From: Phycisphaerae bacterium
Lineage (GTDB): Bacteria; Planctomycetota; Phycisphaerae; Sedimentisphaerales; Anaerobacaceae
Direction of reading: 5' to 3'
Length of the DNA: 64,000 nucleotides
Assembly: GCA_021736645.1 (NCBI GenBank)
Contig: JAIPFM010000030.1
Span: 59,248-123,247 of the forward strand
Of the stretch, positions 1 through 9,083 are shown in pieces. Every line of letters begins with the position of its first letter. Positions within the stretch are counted from its first letter, which is position 1. Below the pieces are notes generated by a model. It made no database searches. It saw only the letters and a program-made list of their open reading frames with translations, and was not told the origin of the DNA. The translations under genes were made by a program, and so were the position numbers.

Positions 1-303
1 CTCAAATCCTGCGTATTGAACCAAGGCCTTACCTAAATTCCCCATACCTACCAATATAAACTTCTGAATCTTGTCCTTGCCGAGGATCTTGTTAAGCTGT
101 TCAATCAACTCATCTACTTTGTATCCGCCCCGGCGATTTCCGGTAATACCAAAAATGGAAAAATCCTTTCGCACCTGTGTCGCAGTCACGCCGGCAGCAT
201 CTGCCAGGTTCTCAGAGAATACCCTCACAAAGTTCAAGGTTCTCAGTCTTAACAGGGCATTTTTGTACCGCGAAAGACGTATTACACAGCTTCTATTAGT
301 CAT
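1..303 (-). CDS. rex: Redox-sensing transcriptional repressor Rex (5' part, runs off the window)
   Basis: Translating the minus strand from the ATG at 303-301 gives about 101 residues that match the N-terminal half of Rex, the NADH/NAD+-sensing repressor of fermentative and respiratory genes. The winged-helix recognition segment TATQVRKDFSIFG (family form TSSQVRKDLSYFG) is followed by RRGGYKVDELI and the first Rossmann strand ILVGMGNLGKALVQY with the GxGNLG dinucleotide-binding turn. The remaining Rossmann fold and C-terminal helix lie outside the window. A Rex-type operator stands 130 bp upstream at 435-452, which suggests autoregulation. The family call is firm; the regulon is unknown. Confidence 0.9.
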   Translation of the reverse strand, partial: MTNRSCVIRLSRYKNALLRLRTLNFVRVFSENLADAAGVTATQVRKDFSIFGITGNRRGGYKVDELIEQLNKILGKDKIQKFILVGMGNLGKALVQYAGFE

Positions 304-857
304 ATCAAGACCTTCCAAACAGTTACGAAAACACATCCCTTATATTTTGTAAGGAGATTTAAGACGTCCTTCTTATCACAGCTACACATATACCTGACAA
401 ATATACCAACACAACACGGCAACGCCAAGGTTTTTTGTGATTTTTTTCACATTTAATGCACCCCTGTTTCTTCTTACACACGGCACAACTGACTCATTAC
501 TCACTTACACGGGCAACTCATCCCCTTTTTCAATCGCCCTTACCCATGAAATTGACACTCTTTTGTTATTCACCGACAAGGCCTGAGAGGTTCTTTCTGC
601 CAAAAAGCGACCGATAACACGATCAGCAAAACAGCCTCTTTCCCCTATCTTCACAAGCCGCAAATCCTTATTATTTAACCATTTAGGAAATTGGCATTTT
701 CCAGGCATATAGGTCAATTTTTAGTGGTCGCTTTTCCGCCTGACAGCTATGATACGCTCGTATTTTAGAATTTTCCTGAGGCGCAAACTTTTTTTGTTGC
801 GCAGAGGGTCCAGTCCAGGTCAATACGTGTAGATGAGAATACAGGAGATGCAGCTCA
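304..857. other. Intergenic region between divergent rex and the ECF sigma gene
   Basis: This 554-base stretch holds the Rex operator (435-452) and a perfect 6-bp inverted repeat, GCGCAA and TTGCGC, around a T-rich loop at about 782-803, some 55 bases before the sigma-factor start. The hairpin could belong to the 5' leader or promoter of the sigma gene. A 70-codon minus-strand reading frame at 505-717 has no ribosome binding site and no recognisable motif, so it is not called. Nothing else stands out. Confidence 0.5.
435..452. promoter_or_regulatory. Candidate Rex operator
   Basis: The 18-bp palindrome TTGTGATTTTTTTCACAT matches the established Rex box TTGTGA-N6-TCACAA at all but the last base. 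It lies in the divergent rex/sigma intergenic region, closest to rex, as expected for autorepression. CRP/FNR-type sites share the GTGA-N6-TCAC core, but the leading TT and the adjacent rex gene favour Rex. Confidence 0.75.
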
Positions 858-1385
858 TTGCAGAATAGTGTGGAAAAACTGCTGGCATTGCTTGAGAAGC
901 AAGGCCCTGGCTTACATGCTCTTCTGACGAGGCTGACTCTCCGGGAAGATGTGGCAGAGGACCTGATGCAGGAACTTTTTATAAAATTGGCTGGTTCAAA
1001 ACGCCTGAACCAGGTTGACAACCTGGGCGCCTATGTGCGTACCACAGCCATCAACCTGGCTTTCGACTGGCGTCGCAGGGAATCCCGCCTCAGTACCTGC
1101 TCTGACGAATATGTGGATGCCGTATCAGAAGAAAAGGCAGCCCTGACCCGTCTGATCGATAATGAGCAGCTCCAAATCGTGCTGGAGGCCGCCGAACAAC
1201 TGAATGATCTGCAGCGTCAGGTGTTTGTGATGCGACATATTGAGCAGTACTCATTTGAACAGGTGGCTCAAAGTCTGGGGAAAACCCCGCACCATGTCAG
1301 AGCCCTGGCATCCAGGGCCCTGTCACGGGTTCGTGACATCTGCTCGAAAATCCAGGTTCGCACCACATCTGAGGGGGAAAACTAA
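858..1385 (+). CDS. ECF (sigma-70 family, region 2/4) RNA polymerase sigma factor
   Basis: This 175-residue protein has the two-domain ECF layout. Region 2 is at about residues 20-75 (DVAEDLMQELFIKLAG, then NLGAYVRTTAINLAFDWRRR, typical of the -10 recognition helices) and region 4 at about 105-165 (LNDLQRQVFVMRHIEQYSFEQVA). It should direct RNA polymerase to a small regulon, probably controlled by the membrane protein encoded directly downstream. The start is a TTG at 858 preceded by AGGAG at 843-847; an ATG just upstream at 848 opens only a 7-codon frame. The stop is one base before the next ATG, so the two genes are almost certainly co-translated. Confidence 0.85.
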   Translation: MQNSVEKLLALLEKQGPGLHALLTRLTLREDVAEDLMQELFIKLAGSKRLNQVDNLGAYVRTTAINLAFDWRRRESRLSTCSDEYVDAVSEEKAALTRLIDNEQLQIVLEAAEQLNDLQRQVFVMRHIEQYSFEQVAQSLGKTPHHVRALASRALSRVRDICSKIQVRTTSEGEN

Positions 1386-1386
1386 T

Positions 1387-4300
1387 ATGTCACAGATCCA
1401 GGACAGAGAACTCCTGCGACGTCTGGAGATGATCTCACGGATCAAGCCCAGCAAGGAATCCACGGCAAGAGCCATGGATCGGGCCAGAGAGGCCCTGCTT
1501 GAAGCGGCTCAGGCCCCAGTGACAGAACCGGAACTCCCCTCAAAGACACGTTATATCTACTGGCGTCCGCTGACCCAGGCAGCCATCGCAGCCGTGGTCA
1601 TCGCTGCGATCTCAGTCGGCATTGTGGTCTGGAAACAGACCGTGAACAGACCTTTGGGACCAGAGCTGGCGCAAACGCCCGACGGCATGCAGTTCAACCC
1701 AAACCTGGCCAACACAGATCGTCTTAAATCAGAAGCGATTCAAATCCGAAAACTTGCCGCACTGGCCGACGTTCAAGGCCTGCTGAACATGCTTGAAACG
1801 GCCGTGCCGGCCAATCAACAGATTATTGCCAGTCACCTGGCCAAACTGGCCGGTCTGGAAGCAGTGCCGACTCTGTCGCGACTGGCCGTCAGATGGACTG
1901 GTCCGCCTGTGGCCAATCCGTTTACCCTGGCCATCACCCAGATTCAAGCTCGCTTAACCACCATGGCCAGGACTCAGACGCCGCTTGAACCGGGGACACC
2001 CGGGACCGCGGTTGTCCCGGTGGCCACAGCCTTGGCTGGCCCCAGCCTGCTGACGGGTCAGGTCACGGATGCGGCCACAGGCAATCCGATTGCCGGCGCA
2101 GTGGTCTCCGTCTCAGGCTCAGGCCAATTTGAGACCCAGACCAACCGCCAGGGCCTGTACGGCTTCAGCGAACTCGATCCCAAGGGCTATTACCGTATGA
2201 AGGTCACGGCGCAGGGATATCTCGGACTCACAAGCCTTAAGGATATGCCGCTGGTTTCTTTGAGCGACACGTCAAATGGCACAAAACCCTTGACCCGGGA
2301 CATACAGCTTGAAAAGGGCTGTCTGGTCAAGGTTCATGTGAAGGATCAGAACGGTCAGCCAGTCAAGGATGTCTTGTTGACCGCAAGCTGGTTGGGATTG
2401 GATCACGATAATATCGTGGGCCAGCAGGTAGCAACGGACACGGATGGGCAATCATTAGTTGGCGCCTTGGAAGCATCGGAAATCGGGTATTTGGTCACAG
2501 CCATGCATCCCGATTTCGTACCCCAACATGCTTCTATTGAGTGCTCCAATCCCCTTGTTGACCAATCTCTGACCATCACGCTGACGCGGGGTCAGACAGT
2601 GCCTGCCTTTGCAGAGTACATCGACCATGTCCCTGCCCGAGGCGTGCTGATCCTGGCCCGTCCCGAGTGGTGGCACAGCACCACGGAACCCCCCAGCCAG
2701 GTGGTTCAGTCGGATGGGGCCTTCACACTGACCTCCATTGAGCCTCAAACCTATCGACTCTTTGCACGCTTTGCCCAAGAAGATGGCTCATCCTACGAAC
2801 TTGAAGTGGCCCAGAGGGAATTGCCCCTGGCGGAAGGCGACATACTTCACCTGACACTCCCGCAAACGTCTCCTCCTCTCATGGAAGGCATTGAAGGAAC
2901 GATTCAATGGGTGAACAACGTCAGGCCGGACAGCCTGGATATCCTGGCCTACACGGCCACACGTCCCGAGGATCCACCTGTCACCACCCAGTACAGCCAA
3001 ACGACGCTTGCCGGCAACGTGGATTCATTCAGAATCACAAATCTGGCGCCTGGTGCCTACAACCTGTTCTTCCAGGGCGCGAATATCAGGTCTGCACTGC
3101 TCGAGAACATCCCCACGTCGGAAGCCCCCCTGGTCGTGACCCTGGAATATGTGCCCACCCCCACCCTCAAGATCTCTGTGCTTCGGGCCGACTCAGGTGC
3201 CCCCATTCAGAATTACACGCTGGCGCTGCGTAAACAACTGGGCCTGCCGAACCTGCTGATGTACACCGACAAGCGTTTGTACCGAATGACGGACAATACA
3301 ACCGGGCAATTTGACATTGAACTGCCGGGCATTGGCACGTATCAGGCCCTGATTCAGAGCCCCGGTTACATCACGCAAACCAAGATGCTCGACATCACTG
3401 GCGATGACGACCACCCGCTGGTTGTGGCCATGAGACAAGGCGGCAATATCATGGGACGCGTGATGGATGTGACTGGCCAGGGCATTACAGGGGCATCGGT
3501 CGTGGCCGTGTCACAAAACTCTGAGACCGGTCCCATCAAAGCCATCACAAAAGACGGACATTTTACCTTGCAGACCATACCGGAAGGCCTGGCGACACTG
3601 CAGATTTCCCACCCGGATCACGGTTCACTCTCGCTGGAGGATCTAGACGTGGTCGAGGGGATTACCCTGGACCTGTCGATGATCACGCTCTACCTGGGCG
3701 CCACGATCCAGGGCTATGTCCTGGACAATGCAGGCCTGCCGGTGCCCAGGGCCACACTGTATGTGGAAAACGGCTCCGAAGAAACAGGCGCAATCGGACG
3801 TCGCCTGGCCACGGTGATCACTGACGATACAGGATTCTATCGGGTGTCCGGCCTGCCCTCTGACCTGTGCTACGTGACTCGTCGCAATCCTTCGACACAC
3901 ACCGGTGTGGTGCGTCGCAGTCTGATCGGCGCCAAGGAAACCACCTACGACCTGGACTTCGGCGTGGGGCCTCAGGTCACAGGCCTCCTCACTGATGACG
4001 CAGGCGATGCGCTGGCCAACACACGTCTGCTCCTGAGCCATCCAGCCAATCCGGCCTCCCGGCTCTTCCAGAGTTACGCTCAAACAGATACCAACGGCCA
4101 GTTCACCTTTGCCGGCATCCCGGCAGGTCATTACGGCATCTACCGTCAACTGTCCGGGACTACCACCTGGACGCAGGTCACCACCTTCACCATGTCACAC
4201 AGTGACCTGAACCTCGGCCTGGTGCCGCCCAGGACAGCCGACCTCCGGGTCAGCCTGATCTCGGGATCGAAACTGGTCACCTCGGGCTGGCGCATCCTGC

Positions 4301-5031
4301 TTCAACAGGGCCACACCCTGTGGTCGCCCTTCCTGAAACAGGCGGATCTACCGGAACCAGGCGACAGCCGTTATCTGCTGAGTCATGTGCTGCCAGGTGA
4401 GTACTGTGTGGTCGCACAAAAGTATGACAGTTCGCTGTGGATTCGCATGCCCATGACGCTGCTGCCGAACAGCCCTGACCAGGATCTCGTCATGGATCTG
4501 CCCGATGGCCACATTACCCTGTCAGGCACCACCAATAACTCGGACAGTGATGACCTGATCCTGTTCAATCTGGACAAGACCCTGGTCATGCCGATTCGCA
4601 ATGAGGATGGACGATACACGCTCAACCATGTCCCGGCAGGTGAATACCTCATCAGCAATACATTCCTGGCAGACATGGCCCCCCTCGAGGCCTTGACACT
4701 CACACCGGACACCCAGGCCCTTCAGATGCCCATCGACACCCGGCAATGGGTCAGCACGGGCCAGGGCCTGATCAGTGTCCAGGTCGCGGGTCAGGACGGC
4801 CTGCCTCTGATGTCTGCTGACGCCCGTCTCTCGAATGGGGCCGGCGCACTCACCCCGCTACTTCGTACGGACTCGGAATTGATCTTCATTGCCCCCATCG
4901 GGACCTACACACTGACGGTGTCCCATGAAGGGTTTGAGCCACAAACCAAAGAAGTCACCATAGAATCTAATCCTTATATTGCCTTGTATCCGGAGAGGTC
5001 TGTGATCCCCATTCGGTTAAATACAAAATAA
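1387..5031 (+). CDS. Large membrane protein with repeated carboxypeptidase-regulatory-like domains; putative anti-sigma partner
   Basis: The protein has 1214 residues. The ATG at 1387 follows a GAGGGGG ribosome binding site and sits one base after the sigma gene stop. The charged cytoplasmic N-terminus (residues 1-58) precedes one membrane helix (about 62-82), and the rest should lie outside the cytoplasmic membrane. At least five beta-sandwich units begin with a G-x-V-x-D pattern, near residues 221 (LTGQVTDAATGNPIAGAVVS), 686, 773, 862 and 1130, and end in Y-x-V-x-A type strands, as in CarboxypepD_reg/Cna-B-like folds. No zinc anti-sigma motif (HxxxCxxC) is visible, so the anti-sigma role is inferred from gene order and topology only. 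The ectodomain could be a ligand or cell-wall sensor. Confidence 0.7.
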   Translation: MSQIQDRELLRRLEMISRIKPSKESTARAMDRAREALLEAAQAPVTEPELPSKTRYIYWRPLTQAAIAAVVIAAISVGIVVWKQTVNRPLGPELAQTPDGMQFNPNLANTDRLKSEAIQIRKLAALADVQGLLNMLETAVPANQQIIASHLAKLAGLEAVPTLSRLAVRWTGPPVANPFTLAITQIQARLTTMARTQTPLEPGTPGTAVVPVATALAGPSLLTGQVTDAATGNPIAGAVVSVSGSGQFETQTNRQGLYGFSELDPKGYYRMKVTAQGYLGLTSLKDMPLVSLSDTSNGTKPLTRDIQLEKGCLVKVHVKDQNGQPVKDVLLTASWLGLDHDNIVGQQVATDTDGQSLVGALEASEIGYLVTAMHPDFVPQHASIECSNPLVDQSLTITLTRGQTVPAFAEYIDHVPARGVLILARPEWWHSTTEPPSQVVQSDGAFTLTSIEPQTYRLFARFAQEDGSSYELEVAQRELPLAEGDILHLTLPQTSPPLMEGIEGTIQWVNNVRPDSLDILAYTATRPEDPPVTTQYSQTTLAGNVDSFRITNLAPGAYNLFFQGANIRSALLENIPTSEAPLVVTLEYVPTPTLKISVLRADSGAPIQNYTLALRKQLGLPNLLMYTDKRLYRMTDNTTGQFDIELPGIGTYQALIQSPGYITQTKMLDITGDDDHPLVVAMRQGGNIMGRVMDVTGQGITGASVVAVSQNSETGPIKAITKDGHFTLQTIPEGLATLQISHPDHGSLSLEDLDVVEGITLDLSMITLYLGATIQGYVLDNAGLPVPRATLYVENGSEETGAIGRRLATVITDDTGFYRVSGLPSDLCYVTRRNPSTHTGVVRRSLIGAKETTYDLDFGVGPQVTGLLTDDAGDALANTRLLLSHPANPASRLFQSYAQTDTNGQFTFAGIPAGHYGIYRQLSGTTTWTQVTTFTMSHSDLNLGLVPPRTADLRVSLISGSKLVTSGWRILLQQGHTLWSPFLKQADLPEPGDSRYLLSHVLPGEYCVVAQKYDSSLWIRMPMTLLPNSPDQDLVMDLPDGHITLSGTTNNSDSDDLILFNLDKTLVMPIRNEDGRYTLNHVPAGEYLISNTFLADMAPLEALTLTPDTQALQMPIDTRQWVSTGQGLISVQVAGQDGLPLMSADARLSNGAGALTPLLRTDSELIFIAPIGTYTLTVSHEGFEPQTKEVTIESNPYIALYPERSVIPIRLNTK

Positions 5032-5099
5032 AACCCATTAGAAATGCCTTGATGCTACGACTCCGAACGCGCGAAAAAAAATCAAGGCGACCCCATTGA

Positions 5100-5139
5100 C
5101 CTGCAGGTTGGCCCCCATTACCAGCCTGCAGGTTTTTTT
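5100..5139 (+). terminator. Rho-independent terminator after the ECF/membrane-protein operon
   Basis: A strong stem pairs CCTGCAGG(T)TGG at 5100-5111 with CCAGCCTGCAGG at 5121-5132, with a 9-base loop, followed by seven T. It closes the plus-strand unit ending at 5031. Confidence 0.85.
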
Positions 5140-5184
5140 CTGCGTGGTCATCTAATTCCTGCGGTGTACCAGGCAGCTTCCGTT

Positions 5185-5517
5185 CTATTTCAAATGCTTT
5201 GTCATATACTGAAAAAACACATCCCAGTCCGACGGCAGGTATCCGTGCCCGCCGGCATGCATGAAATATCCCAGCGTATTGAGGATCGGGGCGCCGGCCC
5301 GGGGCATGTCTTTCGTGTTGAGCGAAGTTTGTCCCAGCAGGATCGTACCGATGCCTGTGATGATGGGCACGAACGTACTGAGTGTGAGCCGGAGGGCCGG
5401 ATTCTGCAGGGCCGCATACAGGGCCGAAAAGCTGCCGATCGTCAGCACGGAGATGATGAGTCCGTGCAGGAAAAGGAGTTTCAAACATTTCATGAGGACC
5501 GGCTTGACATTCCCCAC
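5185..5517 (-). CDS. Small hydrophobic membrane protein, function unknown
   Basis: The reading frame encodes 110 residues with two or three hydrophobic helices (about residues 12-38 and 45-62) and a polar tail containing a GGHGYLPSDWD segment. I do not recognise the family. The listed start is a GTG; an in-frame ATG at 5493 would give 102 residues beginning MKCLKLLFLHGL, a more typical membrane-protein start. Neither has a clear Shine-Dalgarno. The gene is divergent from the mevalonate operon, whose candidate promoter overlaps its 5' end, so the two could interfere at transcription. Moderate confidence that it is a real gene, based on length and hydrophobic pattern. Confidence 0.5.
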   Translation of the reverse strand: MGNVKPVLMKCLKLLFLHGLIISVLTIGSFSALYAALQNPALRLTLSTFVPIITGIGTILLGQTSLNTKDMPRAGAPILNTLGYFMHAGGHGYLPSDWDVFFQYMTKHLK

Positions 5518-5532
5518 GCTTCAAACTAATAT
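5504..5532 (+). promoter_or_regulatory. Sigma-70-type promoter of the mevalonate operon
   Basis: TTGACA at 5504-5509 and TAATAT at 5527-5532 are separated by exactly 17 bases. Transcription would begin near 5539, leaving a leader of about 30 nt with AGGG nine bases before the HMG-CoA synthase ATG. Confidence 0.65.
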
Positions 5533-5567
5533 ACTTATAATTCATAGGTTTTTACTAGGGTATATTT

Positions 5568-6854
5568 ATGATTCTACAGAATACACCAGGATGGGCTGCC
5601 AAGTCAGTTGGCATCAGTGATATCGGGGTATATATCGCAGATCGCGGACTCCCTGTCGATGATTTGATAGAGGGTCGCAGCCAGGGCGATATGACGCTGC
5701 AGCAGCGACTGCACAAGGCCAACCAGATCTCCGGGCAGCAGTTTGTCCGCTTTCCACAGCCCTGGGAAGACTCTGTCACCATGGCGGCCGAGGCCGCACG
5801 CCTCGTACTGAAAAGAAATGAAGACAGGGCACAGGGCCCGATCCGCCTGCTCTCAGTCGGGACGGAGACGTCTGTGGACCATGCCAAACCCGTGGCCGCG
5901 TATGTCCAGGGCCTGCTCAAGGCCGGAGGCATGGACCTGGGCACGTCGCTGTCCACCCTGCAACTGCAGCACGCCTGTGCAGGGAGCACCATGGGATTAC
6001 TCCACTGTGCCGGAACCCTGCGTGTGGGGGGCCGCCCGGGAGAGCGGGCACTGGTCCTCAGTACCGATATTTCGCGTTATGCCACGGCCTCCAGCGCGGA
6101 ATTGACACAGGGCGCAGGCGCAGTCTCTGTCCTGGTAGAACACAACCCGAGACTGTTGGACATTGATCTGGCCTCAGTCGGCCAGTACAGCACAGACGCG
6201 GATGACTTCTTTCGTCCCCTGGGACAGTCCGCAGCCCAGGTCAGGGGAGGCCACTCCATCAAGTGCTACCGCAAGGCCTTTGCCGCGGCGTTCCAGGACC
6301 ACTGTGACCGACGGCATGAAAATGAGAAAGACGTGATCCGGAACACTGATTTTTTTGTCCTGCACACGCCGTTTCGAAACATGCCCGAGATGGCCTTTGA
6401 ATGGTTCCTGCATCAGCACGGCCTGGGCGGCAACGGGGACGGCCTGTTTACCAGAAACGAAGGATTTTGTCTCAGGGCGGCCACCGACGAAGTGGCCTTT
6501 TCCGGGAATCTCTACAACGGGTCCCTCTACTTTGTACTGGCCCACCTGCTCCAGAACCTCTTTCACAAACTCGGCCATGCCATGGTGGGAAAACGGATCA
6601 TACTCGGGTCGTACGGCTCCGGCGCCACCATGATTGTCCTGAGTGCTACCATTGCCCCGAATGCCGTGGATGTGGTCAGCCAGTGGGCCCTGCCCAACCA
6701 GGCCTCAGCCATCACCCGGGAAAACTACGAGACCTTCCAGCAGTGGGCCGACACCTACGACAAGGATCGATGCCAGGGCAAACCGGCGTCCTCAAACCAG
6801 TTCTACCTGAAGGAGATCCGCAGCGACGGATACCGTCTCTATGACGTCAGTTAA
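5568..6854 (+). CDS. mvaS: Hydroxymethylglutaryl-CoA synthase
   Basis: This 428-residue thiolase-fold enzyme condenses acetyl-CoA with acetoacetyl-CoA to HMG-CoA, the first committed mevalonate step. Visible catalytic features are the general-base glutamate E100 in VGTETSVDHAK, the nucleophile C137 in LQLQHACAGSTMGL, the histidine motif FVLHTPFRNMPEMAF, and the C-terminal NGSLYFVLAHLL and GSYGSGATM motifs. The family usually reads HACYGAT around the cysteine; here it is HACAGST, a modest deviation. The ATG at 5568 has AGGG nine bases upstream. It overlaps the next gene by 14 bases and leads a seven-gene operon. Confidence 0.9.
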   Translation: MILQNTPGWAAKSVGISDIGVYIADRGLPVDDLIEGRSQGDMTLQQRLHKANQISGQQFVRFPQPWEDSVTMAAEAARLVLKRNEDRAQGPIRLLSVGTETSVDHAKPVAAYVQGLLKAGGMDLGTSLSTLQLQHACAGSTMGLLHCAGTLRVGGRPGERALVLSTDISRYATASSAELTQGAGAVSVLVEHNPRLLDIDLASVGQYSTDADDFFRPLGQSAAQVRGGHSIKCYRKAFAAAFQDHCDRRHENEKDVIRNTDFFVLHTPFRNMPEMAFEWFLHQHGLGGNGDGLFTRNEGFCLRAATDEVAFSGNLYNGSLYFVLAHLLQNLFHKLGHAMVGKRIILGSYGSGATMIVLSATIAPNAVDVVSQWALPNQASAITRENYETFQQWADTYDKDRCQGKPASSNQFYLKEIRSDGYRLYDVS

Positions 6855-7935
6855 TCACATACAACAGCGAAAGAGCCGTCACCTGGACGTGTGTCTTGAC
6901 GCGTCGGCCTCTATCGAATCCACAGACACCTGGTTTCAGGACATACGCCTCGTGCATCATCCTCTCCCGGAACTCGATTGGGCCGAACTGGATACGAGCA
7001 CGGACTTCCTGGGACATCACCTGGCTCTGCCCTTTTTCATCTCCTGCATGACAGGCGGTTCCGAGGCCGGGGCCCGGGTGAATCGCCACCTCGTGCAGGC
7101 TGCTCAGCAAACCGGCATCCCGGTGGGACTGGGCTCCATGCGTGTGCTGCTTCGGCATCCGGATCTCTTCGACCAGTTTCATGTCAAACCGCTCGCCCCG
7201 GATGTGCCTGTGTGGGCCAACCTCAGTGCCGCCCAACTGCAGCACCTGGCCACCGACGATCTCATCGAGTGGCTCAAACGCCTGGAAGTGCAGGCCCTGG
7301 TGCTGCACTGCAATGTCGGGCAGGAACAGTTTCAACCCCATGGCGACCGCTGTTTTGCGGGGATGACACATTCCATCCGGCAATTCTGCGAGCGGTCTCC
7401 CATTCCCGTCCTCGTCAAGGAAACCGGGTTCGGTCTGCGCGCTCAGGATATCCAGCCCCTGGCCCGGGCAGGCGTTGCCGCGGTGGACATCGCCGGGGCC
7501 GGCGGCACCAACTGGATCCTCGTGGAGTCACAATGTCACGACCACCCCCACCCCGACGCGGCATTGGATTTCTCCGACTGGGGCAATCCCACCCCCATTG
7601 TGCTGGCGGCCATGGACGAGAGTGACCTGCCCGTACTGGCCTCGGGCGGTGTACGAAACGGCGTGGACATTGCCAAGTCACTGGCCCTCGGCGCATCCCT
7701 GGCAGGTCTGGCCCTGCCCTTTATCCGGGCAGAAGCGCAAGGCGGACTGGACGGCGTACTCGAACAGATCGAGACATTGACTCTCACCCTGAAAACAGCC
7801 ATGCTCCTGACCGGATCGAGGACCGTGGCAGACCTTGGCACTTCCGGACTCATTCTCTCAGAGAGTTTTGTCTCTCAGGTTCACCAACACAAACAGCCCC
7901 AGCAGTGGCGGACCCTCGTTCGGAGCCGTCCATGA
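6841..7935 (+). CDS. fni: Type 2 isopentenyl-diphosphate delta-isomerase (FMN-dependent)
   Basis: The 364-residue TIM-barrel flavoprotein interconverts IPP and DMAPP. It shows the N-terminal RKSRH motif, the substrate-binding SCMTGGSEAGARVN segment at about residues 60-75, VGLGSMRVLL, VKETGFGL, and the FMN-phosphate motif LASGGVRNGVDIAKSLALGA near residue 265. This is the flavin type-2 isomerase, the form usually clustered with bacterial mevalonate genes, not the metal-dependent type 1 Nudix enzyme. It starts inside the end of mvaS, and its TGA overlaps the ATG of the reductase gene, which points to translational coupling. Confidence 0.92.
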   Translation: MTSVNHIQQRKSRHLDVCLDASASIESTDTWFQDIRLVHHPLPELDWAELDTSTDFLGHHLALPFFISCMTGGSEAGARVNRHLVQAAQQTGIPVGLGSMRVLLRHPDLFDQFHVKPLAPDVPVWANLSAAQLQHLATDDLIEWLKRLEVQALVLHCNVGQEQFQPHGDRCFAGMTHSIRQFCERSPIPVLVKETGFGLRAQDIQPLARAGVAAVDIAGAGGTNWILVESQCHDHPHPDAALDFSDWGNPTPIVLAAMDESDLPVLASGGVRNGVDIAKSLALGASLAGLALPFIRAEAQGGLDGVLEQIETLTLTLKTAMLLTGSRTVADLGTSGLILSESFVSQVHQHKQPQQWRTLVRSRP

Positions 7936-9083
7936 AATTTAGGAAATTAACCATCCAGGCACGTCGGCAGCAACTGACCGAACGTCACGGCCCCATAGAC
8001 TGGCTGCCCCCTGAACCGGCAAACGGTGATTATCTCGCCATGGTGGAGGCACAGATTGAAAACGGGATCGGTATCATGGGACTGGCCCTGGGCCTGGCCA
8101 CCGGCTTCGTGATCGACGGCACGCCCTACGACCTGCCCCTGGCCACGGAAGAACCCTCGGTGATTGCCGCAGCCTCGTTCGCCGCCACGGTTGCGGCACG
8201 GAGCGGCGGGTTTGTCACCACAGCCACAGACCCGCTCATGGCGTTTCAGGTCGTGTTTGAAGATCCTGAGCACACACTGGTCAATCAGTTTAACGCGAGT
8301 CTCGATACCATCAAAAGCCTCTTGACTGATCCCCTCACGGCCATGACGCGACGCGGCGGGGGACTCCGTGACATCATCGTGACACCCATTCCCGAACTGC
8401 CCGCTGTCAAGATCCAGGTGACCGTGGATGTGCGTGACGCCCAGGGTGCCAATCTGCTCAACACCTGTGCCGAACGTGTAGGCGACTATCTGGCCGGTGA
8501 AGTCGGGCAACGTCCCCTGATGTGTATTGTGTGCAATGCCGCAGCGAAAAGGCGCGCCACAGCCGCCTGTCACCTGACCTGCGCCCAGGTGGGCCAACTC
8601 TGCAAGGGACAGGATCCCGCTGAAAGTACGCGGCGCGTGGTCCAGGCCGGACGTCTTGCCCAGGTGGATCGCGACCGTGCAGTGACACACAATAAGGGGA
8701 TCATGAACGGCATCACCGCCCTGGCCCTGGCCACGGGCAATGACACCCGAGCCCTGGAGGCGGCCGTCCATGCCTGGGCGTCACGCGACGGTCTCTATCA
8801 AGGCCTGTCTCACTATGAGACCACCCCGGAAGGATTGCACGCCCGCCTGGAGCTCCCCCTGCCCCTGGCCACCGTGGGCGGATGCACGCAGCATCACCCC
8901 ACCAGCCGCTTTGCCTTGAGCCTGCTGGGCCACCCGAACAGCGTCACCCTGATGAGGATCGCAGCGGCCCTGGGGCTGGCCCAGAACATCGCCGCCCTCT
9001 GTGCCCTGGTGAGTACCGGCATCCAGCAGGGGCACATGCCACGCCATGCCAGAAAGGAGAGATCCCATGATGCCACAGTCTGA
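7932..9083 (+). CDS. mvaA: Hydroxymethylglutaryl-CoA reductase, class II
   Basis: The 383-residue enzyme reduces HMG-CoA to mevalonate. Catalytic residues of class II reductases are all present: the glutamate in TEEPSVIAAAS, the lysine in THNKGIMNGI, the aspartate in ATGNDTRALEA, and the C-terminal histidine in QQGHMPRHAR. ENGIGIMGLALGLATGF matches the dimer-interface segment of the Pseudomonas mevalonii type. I placed the start at the ATG at 7932, inside an ATGA overlap with fni and seven bases after CGGAG. The frame is open upstream for another nine codons, but those lie in fni. Cofactor preference (NADH or NADPH) cannot be read safely. Confidence 0.93.
   Translation: MKFRKLTIQARRQQLTERHGPIDWLPPEPANGDYLAMVEAQIENGIGIMGLALGLATGFVIDGTPYDLPLATEEPSVIAAASFAATVAARSGGFVTTATDPLMAFQVVFEDPEHTLVNQFNASLDTIKSLLTDPLTAMTRRGGGLRDIIVTPIPELPAVKIQVTVDVRDAQGANLLNTCAERVGDYLAGEVGQRPLMCIVCNAAAKRRATAACHLTCAQVGQLCKGQDPAESTRRVVQAGRLAQVDRDRAVTHNKGIMNGITALALATGNDTRALEAAVHAWASRDGLYQGLSHYETTPEGLHARLELPLPLATVGGCTQHHPTSRFALSLLGHPNSVTLMRIAAALGLAQNIAALCALVSTGIQQGHMPRHARKERSHDATV

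Noticed and set aside
505..717. 70-codon minus-strand frame between rex and the ECF gene
   Set aside because: Its composition is protein-like, but there is no ribosome binding site, no motif and no partner; it could be real but cannot be supported.
7947..8771. 274-codon minus-strand reading frame
   Set aside because: It is antisense to mvaA, with no family motif.
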